Source: Clostridiales bacterium
GTDB lineage: Bacteria; Bacillota; Clostridia; Oscillospirales; Butyricicoccaceae
Length of the DNA stretch: 64,000 bases
Direction: 5' to 3'
NCBI GenBank assembly: GCA_004555915.1
Contig: SFJM01000003.1
Coordinates: 62,001-126,000, forward strand
The notes beneath the pieces are model-generated. The model searched no databases. It saw only the letters and a list, made by a program, of their open reading frames with translations, and was not told where the DNA came from. The position numbers and the translations under genes were made by a program. This document shows positions 44,091 through 53,151 of the stretch, piece after piece; position 1 is the first letter of the stretch, and each line of letters starts with the position of its first letter.

Positions 44091-44141
44091 CTCCCTCCGT
44101 CATTTGCTAACGCAAATGCCACCTCCCTCCAAGAGGGAGGC
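44091..44141 (-). repeat. Palindromic repeat, class B, copy 8, between panB and panC
   Basis: CTCCCTCCGTC, internal CATTTGC/GCAAATG hairpin (the same as copy 2), CCTCCCTCC-AAGAGGGAGGC. Followed by core 2 (ATTTCATTCATAGCTCAGCC, about 44155-44174). Confidence 0.85.
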
Positions 44142-44198
44142 TTTTTTCCGAACCATTTCATTCATAGCTCAGCCGGTAACTGCATCGCATATTCCAAA

Positions 44199-44243
44199 GG
44201 CTCCCTCAGAGGAGGGAGCTGTCGCTGAAAGCGACTGAGGGAG
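44199..44243 (+). repeat. Palindromic repeat, class A, copy 9, between panB and panC
   Basis: GGCTCCCTC-AGAG-GAGGGAG, internal GTCGC/GCGAC hairpin, CTGAGGGAG. With copy 8 it flanks core 2; to its right lies core 1. Confidence 0.85.
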
Positions 44244-44261
44244 TTATCTCTGTCTTACAGG

Positions 44262-44313
44262 CTTGTACAGAGGTCAGGATTGATACAGCAAAACTGCCTC
44301 TGTTGAAAGAGCC
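44262..44313 (+). repeat. Core 1 and degenerate arm next to copy 9
   Basis: TACAGAGGTCAGGATTGATACA at about 44264-44287 matches the other core 1 sequences; a decayed arm (CTCTGTTGAAAGAGCC) follows. Confidence 0.6.
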
Positions 44314-44320
44314 TTTTTAC

Positions 44321-45148
44321 TCAATACAGCTTATCAATAATGGTTTCATCCATCTTGAAGGTATGCTCCTTTGCCGGGAAGGTTCCTTCCTTGACTTCCC
44401 TGTCATATGCCTTGAAGCCTTCCATCATGACCGCGCCTGCATTGGCAAAGGTCTTGGCAAATTTCGGGGTGAAATCAGAGAACATGGCAATCATATCCTG
44501 ATATACCAGTACCTGTGCGTCACAATGGACGCCTGCACCGATGCCGATAGTCGGAATTTCCAGTGTCTCGGTGATCTTCTGTGCCAGCGCTGCCGGAACA
44601 CATTCCAGAACAACTGCATACGCGCCTGCTTCCTCTACACGGCGCGCGTCATCCAGAATCTTCTGTGCCGCAGCTTCGCCCTTGCCCTGTACCTTAAAGC
44701 CGCCAAAGGCATTGACAGACTGGGGGGTCATGCCGATATGGGCACAAACCGGAATGGATGCATTGACAATGGCCTTAATCTGCTCACAGACCGTTGCGCC
44801 GCCTTCCAGCTTGACTGCCTGTGCATGGCCTTCCTTAATCAGGCGGCCTGCATTGACAACCGCGTCATAAACGGAGGTCTGATAGGACATGAACGGCATG
44901 TCCGCAACAACCAGTGCATTTTTTGCGCCACGGGTCACGGCTTTGGTATGGTGCAGCATATCCTCCATGGTAACTGCCAGCGTATCCTCATAACCAAGGC
45001 AGACCATACCCAGAGAATCACCGACCAGAATCGAGTTAATGCCAGCTTCATCAATCAGCTTGGCTGTCGAATAGTCGTATGCCGTGAGCATGGTCTGTTT
45101 TTTACCTTCTTTTTTCGCCTGCTGGAATGTTAATACGGTGTTCTTCAT
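44321..45148 (-). CDS. panB: 3-methyl-2-oxobutanoate hydroxymethyltransferase
   Basis: Transfers a hydroxymethyl group from methylene-tetrahydrofolate to 2-oxoisovalerate, giving ketopantoate. The 275-residue TIM barrel has [40 protein letters not shown] and [17 protein letters not shown] motifs. Its start overlaps the stop of the upstream Rossmann-fold gene by four bases (ATGA), linking it to the next pathway step. Confidence 0.97.
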   Translation of the reverse strand: MKNTVLTFQQAKKEGKKQTMLTAYDYSTAKLIDEAGINSILVGDSLGMVCLGYEDTLAVTMEDMLHHTKAVTRGAKNALVVADMPFMSYQTSVYDAVVNAGRLIKEGHAQAVKLEGGATVCEQIKAIVNASIPVCAHIGMTPQSVNAFGGFKVQGKGEAAAQKILDDARRVEEAGAYAVVLECVPAALAQKITETLEIPTIGIGAGVHCDAQVLVYQDMIAMFSDFTPKFAKTFANAGAVMMEGFKAYDREVKEGTFPAKEHTFKMDETIIDKLY

Positions 45149-45987
45149 GACAATCCCTCCAAATATGTTCTGAGGGCGGTATCATCTCTGTCAGGATGTT
45201 TCTCCTGTGCCACATCGCACAGTTTCCGTGTCAGCAGGGCATACAGTGCCTGATCGGTTGGATCCAGACAGGCCATATGCGACTGGATGGTTCCCATATC
45301 CCCCCGTTCTGCCGGGCCGGTGAGGGCTGCCTTTGGGCCCTTGGCACAGATTGCCTGTGCATTGCCCAGAATCAGCGGTGACAAAGCGGTCAGTGCCTGC
45401 TGCTGCGTAAAGCCGCACTGTTCCAGCAGCTTCATCCCCCAGTCAGACAAGCCGACAGCCAGATTACTCACCACGCACGCTGCCAGATGGTACCGTGCCT
45501 TATCCTCTGCCCGGATGGTTGCTGTCTGTGCGCCGCAATGCCGCATCAGCGCTTCCATCTCCGAAGCACAGCTGCCTTCCAGTGTAAAAAACGCACCTTC
45601 CAGCTGCTCCCAGGAGGAGAACCTGTCGCTGACTGCCAGCAGCGGATGTACCGAACTGACACGTGCGCCATGTTCGTCCGCATTCGCAAAGATCGAACTG
45701 GGCAGTGCCCCGCTGCAATGGCAAATACATTTACTTTTGATCGGCAGCGCCGTGATGTCATTCCACATACGGGCAATCACACCGTCCGGTGTGGTGATAA
45801 ACAGGGTATCGCTCGCATCCACTACATCCTTCCATGAAGTAAAGCATAACGTCCTTGTAAAAGCTGCTGCCTCCTCGGCATGTTCACGGGTACGGCTGTA
45901 ATAACCGGTGACGGTCACACCATGCCGGACAAATAATTTGCCCAATGATGTACCGACCTTGCCCGCGCCGATAAAACCAATTTTCAT
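45145..45987 (-). CDS. DUF2520 Rossmann-fold protein, probable PanG-type ketopantoate reductase
   Basis: A 280-residue protein: N-terminal Rossmann domain with GFIGAGKVG (4-12) and a C-terminal DUF2520 helical domain from about 150. It has the size and fold of a ketopantoate reductase but lacks the classic PanE sequence pattern. It overlaps panB by four bases and heads the pan operon, and no panE is visible. PanG of Francisella and Clostridioides is, to my knowledge, a ketopantoate reductase of this domain type, so that role is likely. The start ATG 45987 has GGAGG eight to nine bases upstream. Confidence 0.78.
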   Translation of the reverse strand: MKIGFIGAGKVGTSLGKLFVRHGVTVTGYYSRTREHAEEAAAFTRTLCFTSWKDVVDASDTLFITTPDGVIARMWNDITALPIKSKCICHCSGALPSSIFANADEHGARVSSVHPLLAVSDRFSSWEQLEGAFFTLEGSCASEMEALMRHCGAQTATIRAEDKARYHLAACVVSNLAVGLSDWGMKLLEQCGFTQQQALTALSPLILGNAQAICAKGPKAALTGPAERGDMGTIQSHMACLDPTDQALYALLTRKLCDVAQEKHPDRDDTALRTYLEGLS

Positions 45988-46140
45988 ATGAACCACCTCC
46001 GTACCATTGTGTCCGGCGGCAATTCCCTGTGCATCAGTCCCGTTTGCCCTTTGCAATACAGGCTGTGCCGAAAAAAGTAAGAAAACATCCGGTGCAGTTT
46101 GCTGATTTTATTTTTTTCAGCAATACCACCCATATTGATT

Positions 46141-46169
46141 AGAATAACACAACCTGATTACAGACACAA
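46141..46169 (-). promoter_or_regulatory. Promoter of the pan operon
   Basis: On the minus strand TTGTGT, 17-base spacer, TATTCT; the leader is about 150 bases. The gap 45988-46630 otherwise holds only the AraC promoter and AT-rich sequence. Confidence 0.55.
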
Positions 46170-46498
46170 GGCTTTGAGGATAATTTATAAAAAATATTCC
46201 GACAGTATATTTTTCCTTTTTTGTGCACGATTCCCCTGTCCCGGCTCCCCGGATCCGCAGCAACAAATTGCGGTTTAAAAATGTTACTTTTTGTCTCATT
46301 TGCTTTTTTTCCATACTTTCTGCATGATATTTTTTCCATTTTTCCACACCTGTCCCCAGAGGGATGGTTCTGTTCCTTCATAATTATACCCGGCGGCTTT
46401 ATCGGGGCTTTTGTAAAATATCACATTCAGGTGAATTTTTTTTAAAATTTATTCCCTAATGCAGTTTTAACTTTCCTCAGAAAAATTCCATCAACCCC

Positions 46499-46527
46499 TT
46501 GCAATACGTGACCTTTTTCCGTATAAT
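46499..46527 (+). promoter_or_regulatory. Promoter of the third AraC gene
   Basis: TTGCAA, 17-base spacer, TATAAT, about 100 bases upstream of the start codon. Confidence 0.7.
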
Positions 46528-46630
46528 GAATGATATTAACAGCGTTAAGAGAGATTAACTGCATGGATTCCTGCGTCTTTTCCCCAATGTTTATCCATTC
46601 GCAGGCGTGCATATTAAAGGAGAGATTTTC

Positions 46631-47467
46631 ATGGCTGAAATTACAACTCAATTTTGTGATTCCGCAAGCTATACCGAGGTTTCCCTCAGCCAGTACGGCC
46701 GTTTTCTCGGTGATGCGGACACTCCGGTTCTGCCGTTCCTCAATGAACGAACCATCATTGCATATGTAACTGCCGGTTCCGGTACACTCAAGCTGGGCAA
46801 TTCCCTGCATACTGTTGAACCGGGCTGCATTACCGTATTCTTCCCGGGCATCTGTATCAATGGCACAGATCTGGATGGTCAGCAGATTGCTGCTATGTGG
46901 CTGGAGCTGGATGGACCTGCTCTGCCGGAGGTTCTGACCCGTGCAGGCCTGACACCACAGAAGCCGATCCTGCACCTGACTGTTCCCGATGAACAGTCGG
47001 AAACCATTGCCGCTTTCACCAGACTGACCGATCCGGAACAGGAATATGGCCCGCTGCGTGCCACCGGTATTGCACTGGAGCTGCTGGATGGCCTGTTGCG
47101 TGAAACCCCGCGCCCCTGCCAGCCAAAGGTTGCCAATCTGCAGCATTATTATGTGGATAAATCCATCCGTTATATCAAGGCAAAATATCCGCAGGATATT
47201 TCGGTTGAGGATGTGGCACAGTATTGCGGCCTGAACCGCAGCTATCTGGGCAAGCTGTTCCGCGATGCCACCGGTATTACCACACAGGAATATCTGATTC
47301 GCCAGCGCATGAGCGTTGCCTGCGATTACCTCAAGCGCGGCGCTGCCCCGATTGCCACCATCGCCCGTTCGGTAGGTTATCCGAACCAGCTGCATTTCTC
47401 CCGTGCCTTCCATAAGGTATTCGGCATTCCGCCCCGTGAGTGGCAGAAGCGCAACCGCGAAAAGTAA
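46631..47467 (+). CDS. AraC-family transcriptional regulator
   Basis: A 278-residue AraC/XylS regulator with an N-terminal AraC-binding cupin domain (FLNERTIIAYVTAGSGTLKLG...PGCITVFFPG, about 35-80) and a C-terminal double helix-turn-helix (ISVEDVAQYCGLNRSYLGKLFRD, then PIATIARSVGYPNQLHFSRAFHK). AAGGAG lies nine bases before ATG 46631. It stands alone between promoter and terminator; no neighbouring sugar gene shows its target. Its codon usage is more biased than the other two AraC genes, suggesting fairly high expression. Confidence 0.9.
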   Translation: MAEITTQFCDSASYTEVSLSQYGRFLGDADTPVLPFLNERTIIAYVTAGSGTLKLGNSLHTVEPGCITVFFPGICINGTDLDGQQIAAMWLELDGPALPEVLTRAGLTPQKPILHLTVPDEQSETIAAFTRLTDPEQEYGPLRATGIALELLDGLLRETPRPCQPKVANLQHYYVDKSIRYIKAKYPQDISVEDVAQYCGLNRSYLGKLFRDATGITTQEYLIRQRMSVACDYLKRGAAPIATIARSVGYPNQLHFSRAFHKVFGIPPREWQKRNREK

Positions 47468-47477
47468 AGCAAACAGC

Positions 47478-47508
47478 AATCCCCGGTCGAAGGACCGGGG
47501 ATTTTTTT
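47478..47508 (+). terminator. Terminator of the third AraC gene
   Basis: AATCCCCGGTC-GAAG-GACCGGGGATT followed by TTTTTTG. Confidence 0.92.
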
Positions 47509-47561
47509 GCGGCGCACGCCGGCCCACCGGCTTTTCCATTTTTGATGCGACAGAATTTTCC

Positions 47562-47590
47562 TTGACTTTGCATTTTGTATGGTTTATACT
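47562..47590 (+). promoter_or_regulatory. Strong promoter of the SLH protein gene
   Basis: TTGACT, 17-base spacer, TATACT, followed by AAAGGAGG before the ATG. Confidence 0.85.
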
Positions 47591-47629
47591 AACAATTAGG
47601 AAGTTTTATTGAAAAGGAGGATAATTTTT

Positions 47630-48766
47630 ATGAAAAAAATCTTCAAACGCGCTGCTGCGCTTGTTCTTACAGCAAGCATGGCACTGACTGCGGCTGGTGC
47701 TGCATTTGCCGCTGAGACACAGGAACCGACTTCTGTTACACCGTTTACGGATGTTCCGCAGAATGCCTGGTATACCAACTTCGTTGACTATACCTATCAG
47801 AACAATCTGTTCGCCGGCACTTCTGCAACCACCTTCTCTCCGAAGGCAAACATGACCCGTGCGCAGATGGCTACTGTTATTTGCAAAATGCATTATGAGC
47901 TCGTTCGCACCAACCCGATCTCCGAGAAAATCGTTCCGGAATTCAAGGACGTAACTGCCAATGAATGGTACGCTTACTATGTTGGCTGGGTACAGAAAAA
48001 CAACATCATGTCCGGCTACGGCGACGGCAAATTCCATCCGAATGATCCGATTACCCGTGAAATGATTGCTACTGTTGTCAGCAACTACCTTGCATATGTC
48101 AAGTGCAATCTGGAAGGCACCAGGGAAATCGACTACGAATACACCGACTGGGATCAGATTGCTAACTGGGCAAAGCCGGCTGTTAAGAACCTGACCGATC
48201 ATGGCATTATGTGCGGTGATGCAAACCATGGTTTCGCACCGAAGCGCAACATGATCCGTGCAGAGGCTGCAACCATTATCACCCGTATTTATCAGGAACT
48301 GAAGTATCCGACTGCATCCTATGCAAAGTACCAGAGCATCCGCTACAGCAAGACTCCTGCAGAGGGCGAGACTGTTTCCATGCTGGATGGTGCTTCCTAC
48401 AAGATCCTCACCACTTACAACGATTATATCGCACTGGTAGATAAGGTCAAGGCTGACGAGTGCTCCCTGACTGGTGAAACCACCGCTTTCACTCCGGTAG
48501 ACAAGACCTTCTTCCGCAATGGCGATATCCTGGCTGTTGAAGTACAGCATCCGGGCGCTGTAAAGTATCAGACCAAGCTGGCTGGCCTGTTTGTTGACCA
48601 GCAGGCTGACAACAAGTCCAAGCTGGATGTTTCCGTAACCCTGTTTGGCCGTGATGCTGATGCTGAAGGCGAATCTGCAGAAGCAGTAGGCTATGTATTC
48701 TTCATCCAGGTTCCGAATAATGTGGATACGGTTTCGATTACTGAGGCATTCCGTGTAGAAGGCTAA
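47630..48766 (+). CDS. Secreted protein with three SLH domains and an uncharacterised C-terminal domain
   Basis: A 378-residue exported protein. Signal peptide 1-28 (KRAAALVLTASMALTAAGAAFA, cleavage after AFA). Three S-layer-homology repeats follow: about 36-90 (FTDVPQNAWYTNFVDY...), 100-160 (FKDVTANEWYAYYVGW...) and 165-222 (WAKPAVKNLTDHGIMCGD...). They should bind a wall polysaccharide. The last 150 residues are an unassigned beta-rich domain with FFRNGDILAVEVQHPG and VGYVFFIQVP, faintly like PrcB-type domains. Strong promoter, strong ribosome site and biased codons suggest an abundant surface protein. Confidence 0.88.
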   Translation: MKKIFKRAAALVLTASMALTAAGAAFAAETQEPTSVTPFTDVPQNAWYTNFVDYTYQNNLFAGTSATTFSPKANMTRAQMATVICKMHYELVRTNPISEKIVPEFKDVTANEWYAYYVGWVQKNNIMSGYGDGKFHPNDPITREMIATVVSNYLAYVKCNLEGTREIDYEYTDWDQIANWAKPAVKNLTDHGIMCGDANHGFAPKRNMIRAEAATIITRIYQELKYPTASYAKYQSIRYSKTPAEGETVSMLDGASYKILTTYNDYIALVDKVKADECSLTGETTAFTPVDKTFFRNGDILAVEVQHPGAVKYQTKLAGLFVDQQADNKSKLDVSVTLFGRDADAEGESAEAVGYVFFIQVPNNVDTVSITEAFRVEG

Positions 48767-48805
48767 GGTAACGGCTGAAAACATACCGAAGAATCTCTAA
48801 AACAA

Positions 48806-48849
48806 AACCGCCGTTCGCAGGCTTGCTCCTGTGAACGGCGGTTCTTTTG
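48806..48849 (+). terminator. Terminator of the SLH gene, possibly shared
   Basis: AACCGCCGTTCGCAGG and CCTGTGAACGGCGGTT arms followed by CTTTTG. It also lies downstream of the convergent HAD gene. Confidence 0.85.
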
Positions 48850-48853
48850 TTTC

Positions 48854-49654
48854 TTATATAAATTTGTAAATCGCCTTTGCCACGCCATCATTGTCATTGG
48901 TATCCGTGACGAACTTCGCCAGCTGCTTGACTGCATCATCACCATTTCCCATGACAACCGGCATGCCTGCAATTTTCAGCATGTCGGAATCATTGTCACT
49001 GTCCCCCACAGCCATGACTTCCTCCATGGTAATACCCATGACCCGGGTCAGTTCCCGCAGGGCAACGCCTTTATTGATCCCCGCAGGCATGACTTCAAAA
49101 TTATTTTCCGCGGAACGGGTAATATGTATACCCGGCAGCTGGTTGATTTCTGCCAGCGCCTCCGCCAGAACCTGTATATCACCACGGGCAAATACCTTGG
49201 ATACCGGGAATTTATGTTCCCGGATGGTTGCCGCCACATCCGGCAGTACTACCTTGCTTGCCCAGAAGCCTTCGGTGCGTTTGGTGCTCGACAGAATCTC
49301 ATCGGAATATGGATTCAAATACAACCGGTCACCCACATAAATCATAACGGTTACCGGACGGTTCTGGACTGCTTCCACTACCCTGGCGCCAATATCCCAT
49401 GGCATGGCCCATTCCCGGACATTGCGGGAATTGCGCACATCGGAAATTGCGGCTCCGCCGGCAGAAATCAACAGAGAAGACGCACCGATTTCTTTCGCAA
49501 ATACAGCTGCCTCTCCCACAATACGTCCGGTACAGACAATTACTTTTGCGCCTTTCTTCCGCGCATAGGCAACCGCTTCCACAGTAGATGGCAAAACATC
49601 CACCCTGCTGGTCAGTACCGTACCATCCAGATCCAATGCAATCAAACGATACAT
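48854..49654 (-). CDS. Cof-type HAD-IIB phosphatase
   Basis: A 266-residue haloacid-dehalogenase hydrolase. Motif I DLDGT (8-12), motif II after VIVCTGR, the conserved lysine in NKGVAL, and motif IV GDSDNDSDML are present, with the Cof-type IIB cap between (about 85-185). Relatives dephosphorylate sugar phosphates, pyridoxal phosphate or flavin mononucleotide; the substrate is not deducible. It follows ecfT by 36 bases in the same direction. Confidence 0.9.
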   Translation of the reverse strand: MYRLIALDLDGTVLTSRVDVLPSTVEAVAYARKKGAKVIVCTGRIVGEAAVFAKEIGASSLLISAGGAAISDVRNSRNVREWAMPWDIGARVVEAVQNRPVTVMIYVGDRLYLNPYSDEILSSTKRTEGFWASKVVLPDVAATIREHKFPVSKVFARGDIQVLAEALAEINQLPGIHITRSAENNFEVMPAGINKGVALRELTRVMGITMEEVMAVGDSDNDSDMLKIAGMPVVMGNGDDAVKQLAKFVTDTNDNDGVAKAIYKFI

Positions 49655-49690
49655 CTGTGTATTCCCCTTTCTTCCGATTCCTTCGCTCTG

Positions 49691-50494
49691 TTACAGCACC
49701 AGCTGTAATACCACTGCCCCGCCAACAAATACCACGGCAGCCAGTGCACATTTGGCATCATCCCTGCCAAATTTCAGCTGGCGCAGACGGGTTCTTCCAT
49801 TGTCCCCGCGATATAACCGGCATTCCATGGCGGTCGCCAGCTCATCTGCCCGCCGGAATGCGGAGACAAACAATGGTACCAGAATCGGAACCATGGCACG
49901 GGCCCGGTGCAGCAGGTTTCCATTGTCAAAATCCGCACCACGGGCGCGCTGTGCCCCCATGATTTTATCGGTTTCCTCTACCAGCGTGGGAATAAACCGT
50001 AACGCCAGTGACATCATCATGGCCAGCTCATGTACCGGCACATGGATTTTCTTCAGTGGTGACAGCAGGCGTTCCAGCCCATCTGTCAGCTGGATGGGTG
50101 AGGTGGTATAGGTCAGCAGGGATGCGCCAACCACCAGCAGGATCAGCCGTACCACAATCAGGGCTGCTTTGTTCACGCCGGCTGTGGTAATGCTCAATGG
50201 GCCGGCACGCCATAAAATATCCTCTCCTGCCGTCATAAACAGATTGAGGACAGCCGTAAAGACAATAATAAATACCAACGGCTTCAATCCCCGCAGCACC
50301 ATGCGCAGCCGGAGCCTGGCAGTATACACCATACCCAGAATCAGGCATGCCAGAATCAGCAGGGAAATCCATGCACTGCATACAAACAGCGCGATCATGA
50401 CAACCAGTACCAGCAGGATTTTCGTGCGCGGGTCAGCACGATGCAGCATCGAATTGCCCGGGAAATATTGTCCCAGTGTGATATCCTTCAGCAT
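49691..50494 (-). CDS. ecfT: Energy-coupling factor transporter transmembrane protein EcfT
   Basis: A 267-residue membrane scaffold joining the two ATPases to interchangeable vitamin-binding S components. It has five to six hydrophobic segments and the two coupling motifs of the ARG type (AQRARGADFDNG near 180-190; another near the C-terminal side). It overlaps ecfA2 by seven bases. No S component is seen beside it, consistent with a shared group II ECF module. Confidence 0.94.
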   Translation of the reverse strand: MLKDITLGQYFPGNSMLHRADPRTKILLVLVVMIALFVCSAWISLLILACLILGMVYTARLRLRMVLRGLKPLVFIIVFTAVLNLFMTAGEDILWRAGPLSITTAGVNKAALIVVRLILLVVGASLLTYTTSPIQLTDGLERLLSPLKKIHVPVHELAMMMSLALRFIPTLVEETDKIMGAQRARGADFDNGNLLHRARAMVPILVPLFVSAFRRADELATAMECRLYRGDNGRTRLRQLKFGRDDAKCALAAVVFVGGAVVLQLVL

Positions 50495-51366
50495 CGTTTC
50501 CCTCCGATCCGGCATGCCAGCAGCTGTACCATGGCCTGTTCGATGGTAAAGCAGTTCGCCTTCACCGGCAGGCCGCGTTTTTGCAGCTCCAGCATGATCT
50601 TGGTCACCTGCGGCACGGTCAGGCCGGACTGCTCCAGCTCCTCCGCCCGGGAAAAGACCTCTGCCGGTGTGCCGGTCATGAAAATCTTTCCATGCTTCAT
50701 CACAACCAGCCGGGATGCCACTCTTGCCGCATCCTCCATGGAATGTGTGACTAAAATCACCGTTGTGCCACGTTTTTCATGTAAATCACGGATTAAATCA
50801 AACATTTCTTCCCGTCCTGCCGGGTCAAGTCCGGCAGTGGGCTCATCCAGAATCAGGATTTCCGGCTGCATGGCAATCACACCAGCCAAAGCAACACGGC
50901 GTTTCTGTCCGCCGGACAGCTCAAAAGGAGATTTATCGCTGATATCCTGCGGCAGTCCCACAGCTTCCAGCGCATCCTGTACCCGCCGGGTGATTTCATC
51001 ATGCTCCAGCCCCATATTCATGGGACCATAGGCAATATCCTGTTCTACGGTTTCCTCAAACAGCTGATATTCCGGATACTGGAATACCAGGCCGATTTGA
51101 AACCGGATATTGCGCAGGTTCGCCGACTTGGCAAACATATCCTGGCCATGGAAGAAAACCTGTCCGCCGGTGGGCTTCAACAGACCGTTGAGGTGCTGAA
51201 TCAGGGTGGATTTCCCCGAACCGGTATGCCCGATAATGGCAATAAATTCCCCCTGCATCACCTGCAGGCTGACATGGTCCAATGCCTTCTGTTCAAAAGG
51301 CGTTCCTTTGCTGTACACATGGCTCAGGCCACGTACATCCAGAATGGGTCTTTCCTGCCGTTCCAT
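50488..51366 (-). CDS. ecfA2: Energy-coupling factor ATP-binding protein EcfA2
   Basis: A 292-residue ABC ATPase: Walker A GHTGSGKST (about 47-55), Q loop VFQYPEYQLF, signature LSGGQKRRVALAG, Walker B ILILDEPTAGLDP, H loop VTHSM. The YPEYQLF Q-loop is typical of EcfA2. The start overlaps the ecfA1 stop (TGATG), with GGAGG upstream. It pairs with EcfA1 to power vitamin or metal uptake. Confidence 0.95.
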   Translation of the reverse strand: MERQERPILDVRGLSHVYSKGTPFEQKALDHVSLQVMQGEFIAIIGHTGSGKSTLIQHLNGLLKPTGGQVFFHGQDMFAKSANLRNIRFQIGLVFQYPEYQLFEETVEQDIAYGPMNMGLEHDEITRRVQDALEAVGLPQDISDKSPFELSGGQKRRVALAGVIAMQPEILILDEPTAGLDPAGREEMFDLIRDLHEKRGTTVILVTHSMEDAARVASRLVVMKHGKIFMTGTPAEVFSRAEELEQSGLTVPQVTKIMLELQKRGLPVKANCFTIEQAMVQLLACRIGGKRC

Positions 51367-52223
51367 CAGCGGTATCCTCCTTTCAGCCATGCTTCCAGAC
51401 GATCCGCACATTCCTCCACCGTCAGTGCATCGGTTTCCAGCCCGGCATGGAGATTTTCATTCAATGCTTCCAGCAGCTGGACACTCTGGGGTGCCGCAAG
51501 GCCAAGGGAATGCAATCGTTTGGTCTGGACAAAAATCTCCCGCGGCGTGCCATCCAGTACCAGATGGCCGTTTTCCAGTACGGCAACCCGTTCCGCCTGT
51601 ACCGCTTCATCCATATGATGGGTAATCAGCACAATGGTCATATGCTGCTTCTCATGCAGGGCATGCAGCACCCGCATGACATCTGCCCGGCCCTTGGGGT
51701 CCAGCATGGCAGTAGGCTCATCCAGTACAATACATTTGGGCTGCATCGCCAGTACGCCCGCAATGGCCACACGCTGCTTCTGTCCGCCGGACAGCAAATG
51801 GGGCGCATGCATGCGATAGTCATACATCCCCACCAGCTTTAATGCTTCATCCACACGGCGGCGGATTTCCCGGGGTGCAATGCCCATATTTTCCAGTCCG
51901 AAGGCAACATCCTCTTCCACAACCGTTGCCACAATCTGGTTGTCCGGATTCTGAAATACCATACTGCATGCACGGCGGATATCCCACAGCCGGTCCGCAT
52001 CCATGGTATCTATGCCATCCACCCAGACCTGTCCGCCGGAGGGCAGGGCAATGGCATTGCAATGCCGCGCAAAGGTGGATTTGCCCGAACCGTTGCGGCC
52101 CAGGATTGCGGCAAACTGTCCATATGGAATGTGCAGATTGACGCCATCCAGTGCCACATGGGTGGTATGGGATAAATCCGTATAACGATAGGTCAGGCTG
52201 TCCGCCCGAATCATTTCTGACAT
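51366..52223 (-). CDS. ecfA1: Energy-coupling factor ATP-binding protein EcfA1
   Basis: A 285-residue ABC ATPase: Walker A GRNGSGKSTFARH, Q loop VFQNPDNQIVATVVEEDVAFG (diagnostic of EcfA1), signature LLSGGQKQRVAIAG, Walker B CIVLDEPTAMLDP, H loop THHMDE. It heads the unit ecfA1-ecfA2-ecfT-HAD. In many Firmicutes these genes follow rplQ and precede truA; here truA is 10 kb away. Confidence 0.95.
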   Translation of the reverse strand: MSEMIRADSLTYRYTDLSHTTHVALDGVNLHIPYGQFAAILGRNGSGKSTFARHCNAIALPSGGQVWVDGIDTMDADRLWDIRRACSMVFQNPDNQIVATVVEEDVAFGLENMGIAPREIRRRVDEALKLVGMYDYRMHAPHLLSGGQKQRVAIAGVLAMQPKCIVLDEPTAMLDPKGRADVMRVLHALHEKQHMTIVLITHHMDEAVQAERVAVLENGHLVLDGTPREIFVQTKRLHSLGLAAPQSVQLLEALNENLHAGLETDALTVEECADRLEAWLKGGYR

Positions 52224-52250
52224 GATATCATTTCCTTTGAAAATTTCACA

Positions 52251-53120
52251 TTACCGGTTCGGGTTCACCCAACGTGCCGTATTGCCGCAGGGCAGTGCAT
52301 AACCGGTGGATTTCACCGGCAGACCCAGCTCCTGGCAGTCGATATGCCCGCCAAAGCGGGATGCTACGGTTGTACCCAGAATATAGCCCATGACAGCCGG
52401 TGCAAGACCGGTGGAATAGCTGTTGACCAGCATAAACAGCGGGTCATCTGACAATACCTGAGAAGTCAGCTGGATGAACTCCGCAATATCCTGTTCAATC
52501 TTCCACACCTGTCCGGTCGGGCCTCTGCCATAGCTGGGCGGGTCCATGATAATGCCGTCATATTTATGCCCGCGGCGGATTTCACGCTCTACAAATTTCT
52601 TGCAGTCATCTACAATCCAGCGAATCGGACGGTCCGCCAGACCGGATGCCACGGCATTTTCCTTTGCCCATTGGGTCATGCCCTTGGAGGCATCCACATG
52701 GCATACGCTGGCGCCGGCTGCCGCTGCCGCCAGTGTGGCGCCGCCGGTATAGGCAAACAGGTTGAGTACCCGTACCGGCTTGTCCGAATTCCGGATCAGC
52801 CCGTCAATATAATCCCAGTTTGCCGCCTGCTCCGGGAACAGGCCGGTATGCTTAAAGCTCATCGGCTTGATATGGAAGGTCAGTTCCCGATAATGAATGT
52901 CCCACTGGGACGGTAATTTTTTGATATTCCATTTGCCGCCGCCGGAGGACGACCGGTGATAGGTAGCATCCGCGGTTTTCCATGCGGAAACGCCCTTCTG
53001 CTTCGGCCAGATCGCCTGCGGGTCCGGACGAACCAATACCTGCTTTCCCCAGCGTTCGACCTTCTCGCCGCCGCCGCAGTCCAGCACTTCAAATTCCTTC
53101 CATTTATCTGCAATCCACAT
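52251..53120 (-). CDS. Class I SAM-dependent methyltransferase (RlmI/RlmL-C-like)
   Basis: A 289-residue methyltransferase. VRVLNLFAYTGGATLAAAAAGA holds the SAM-binding loop, VCHVDASKGMTQWAKENA the acidic end of strand two, and the catalytic DPPSYG tetrad region marks base methylation, as in rRNA cytosine or guanine N2 methyltransferases. No PUA domain precedes it, unlike RlmI. Its target is therefore unproven. It lies between ygiQ and the ecf genes with short gaps. Confidence 0.85.
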   Translation of the reverse strand: MWIADKWKEFEVLDCGGGEKVERWGKQVLVRPDPQAIWPKQKGVSAWKTADATYHRSSSGGGKWNIKKLPSQWDIHYRELTFHIKPMSFKHTGLFPEQAANWDYIDGLIRNSDKPVRVLNLFAYTGGATLAAAAAGASVCHVDASKGMTQWAKENAVASGLADRPIRWIVDDCKKFVEREIRRGHKYDGIIMDPPSYGRGPTGQVWKIEQDIAEFIQLTSQVLSDDPLFMLVNSYSTGLAPAVMGYILGTTVASRFGGHIDCQELGLPVKSTGYALPCGNTARWVNPNR

Positions 53121-53151
53121 ACTGTTCTTTCTCCAACTATGTTTGTATCAT

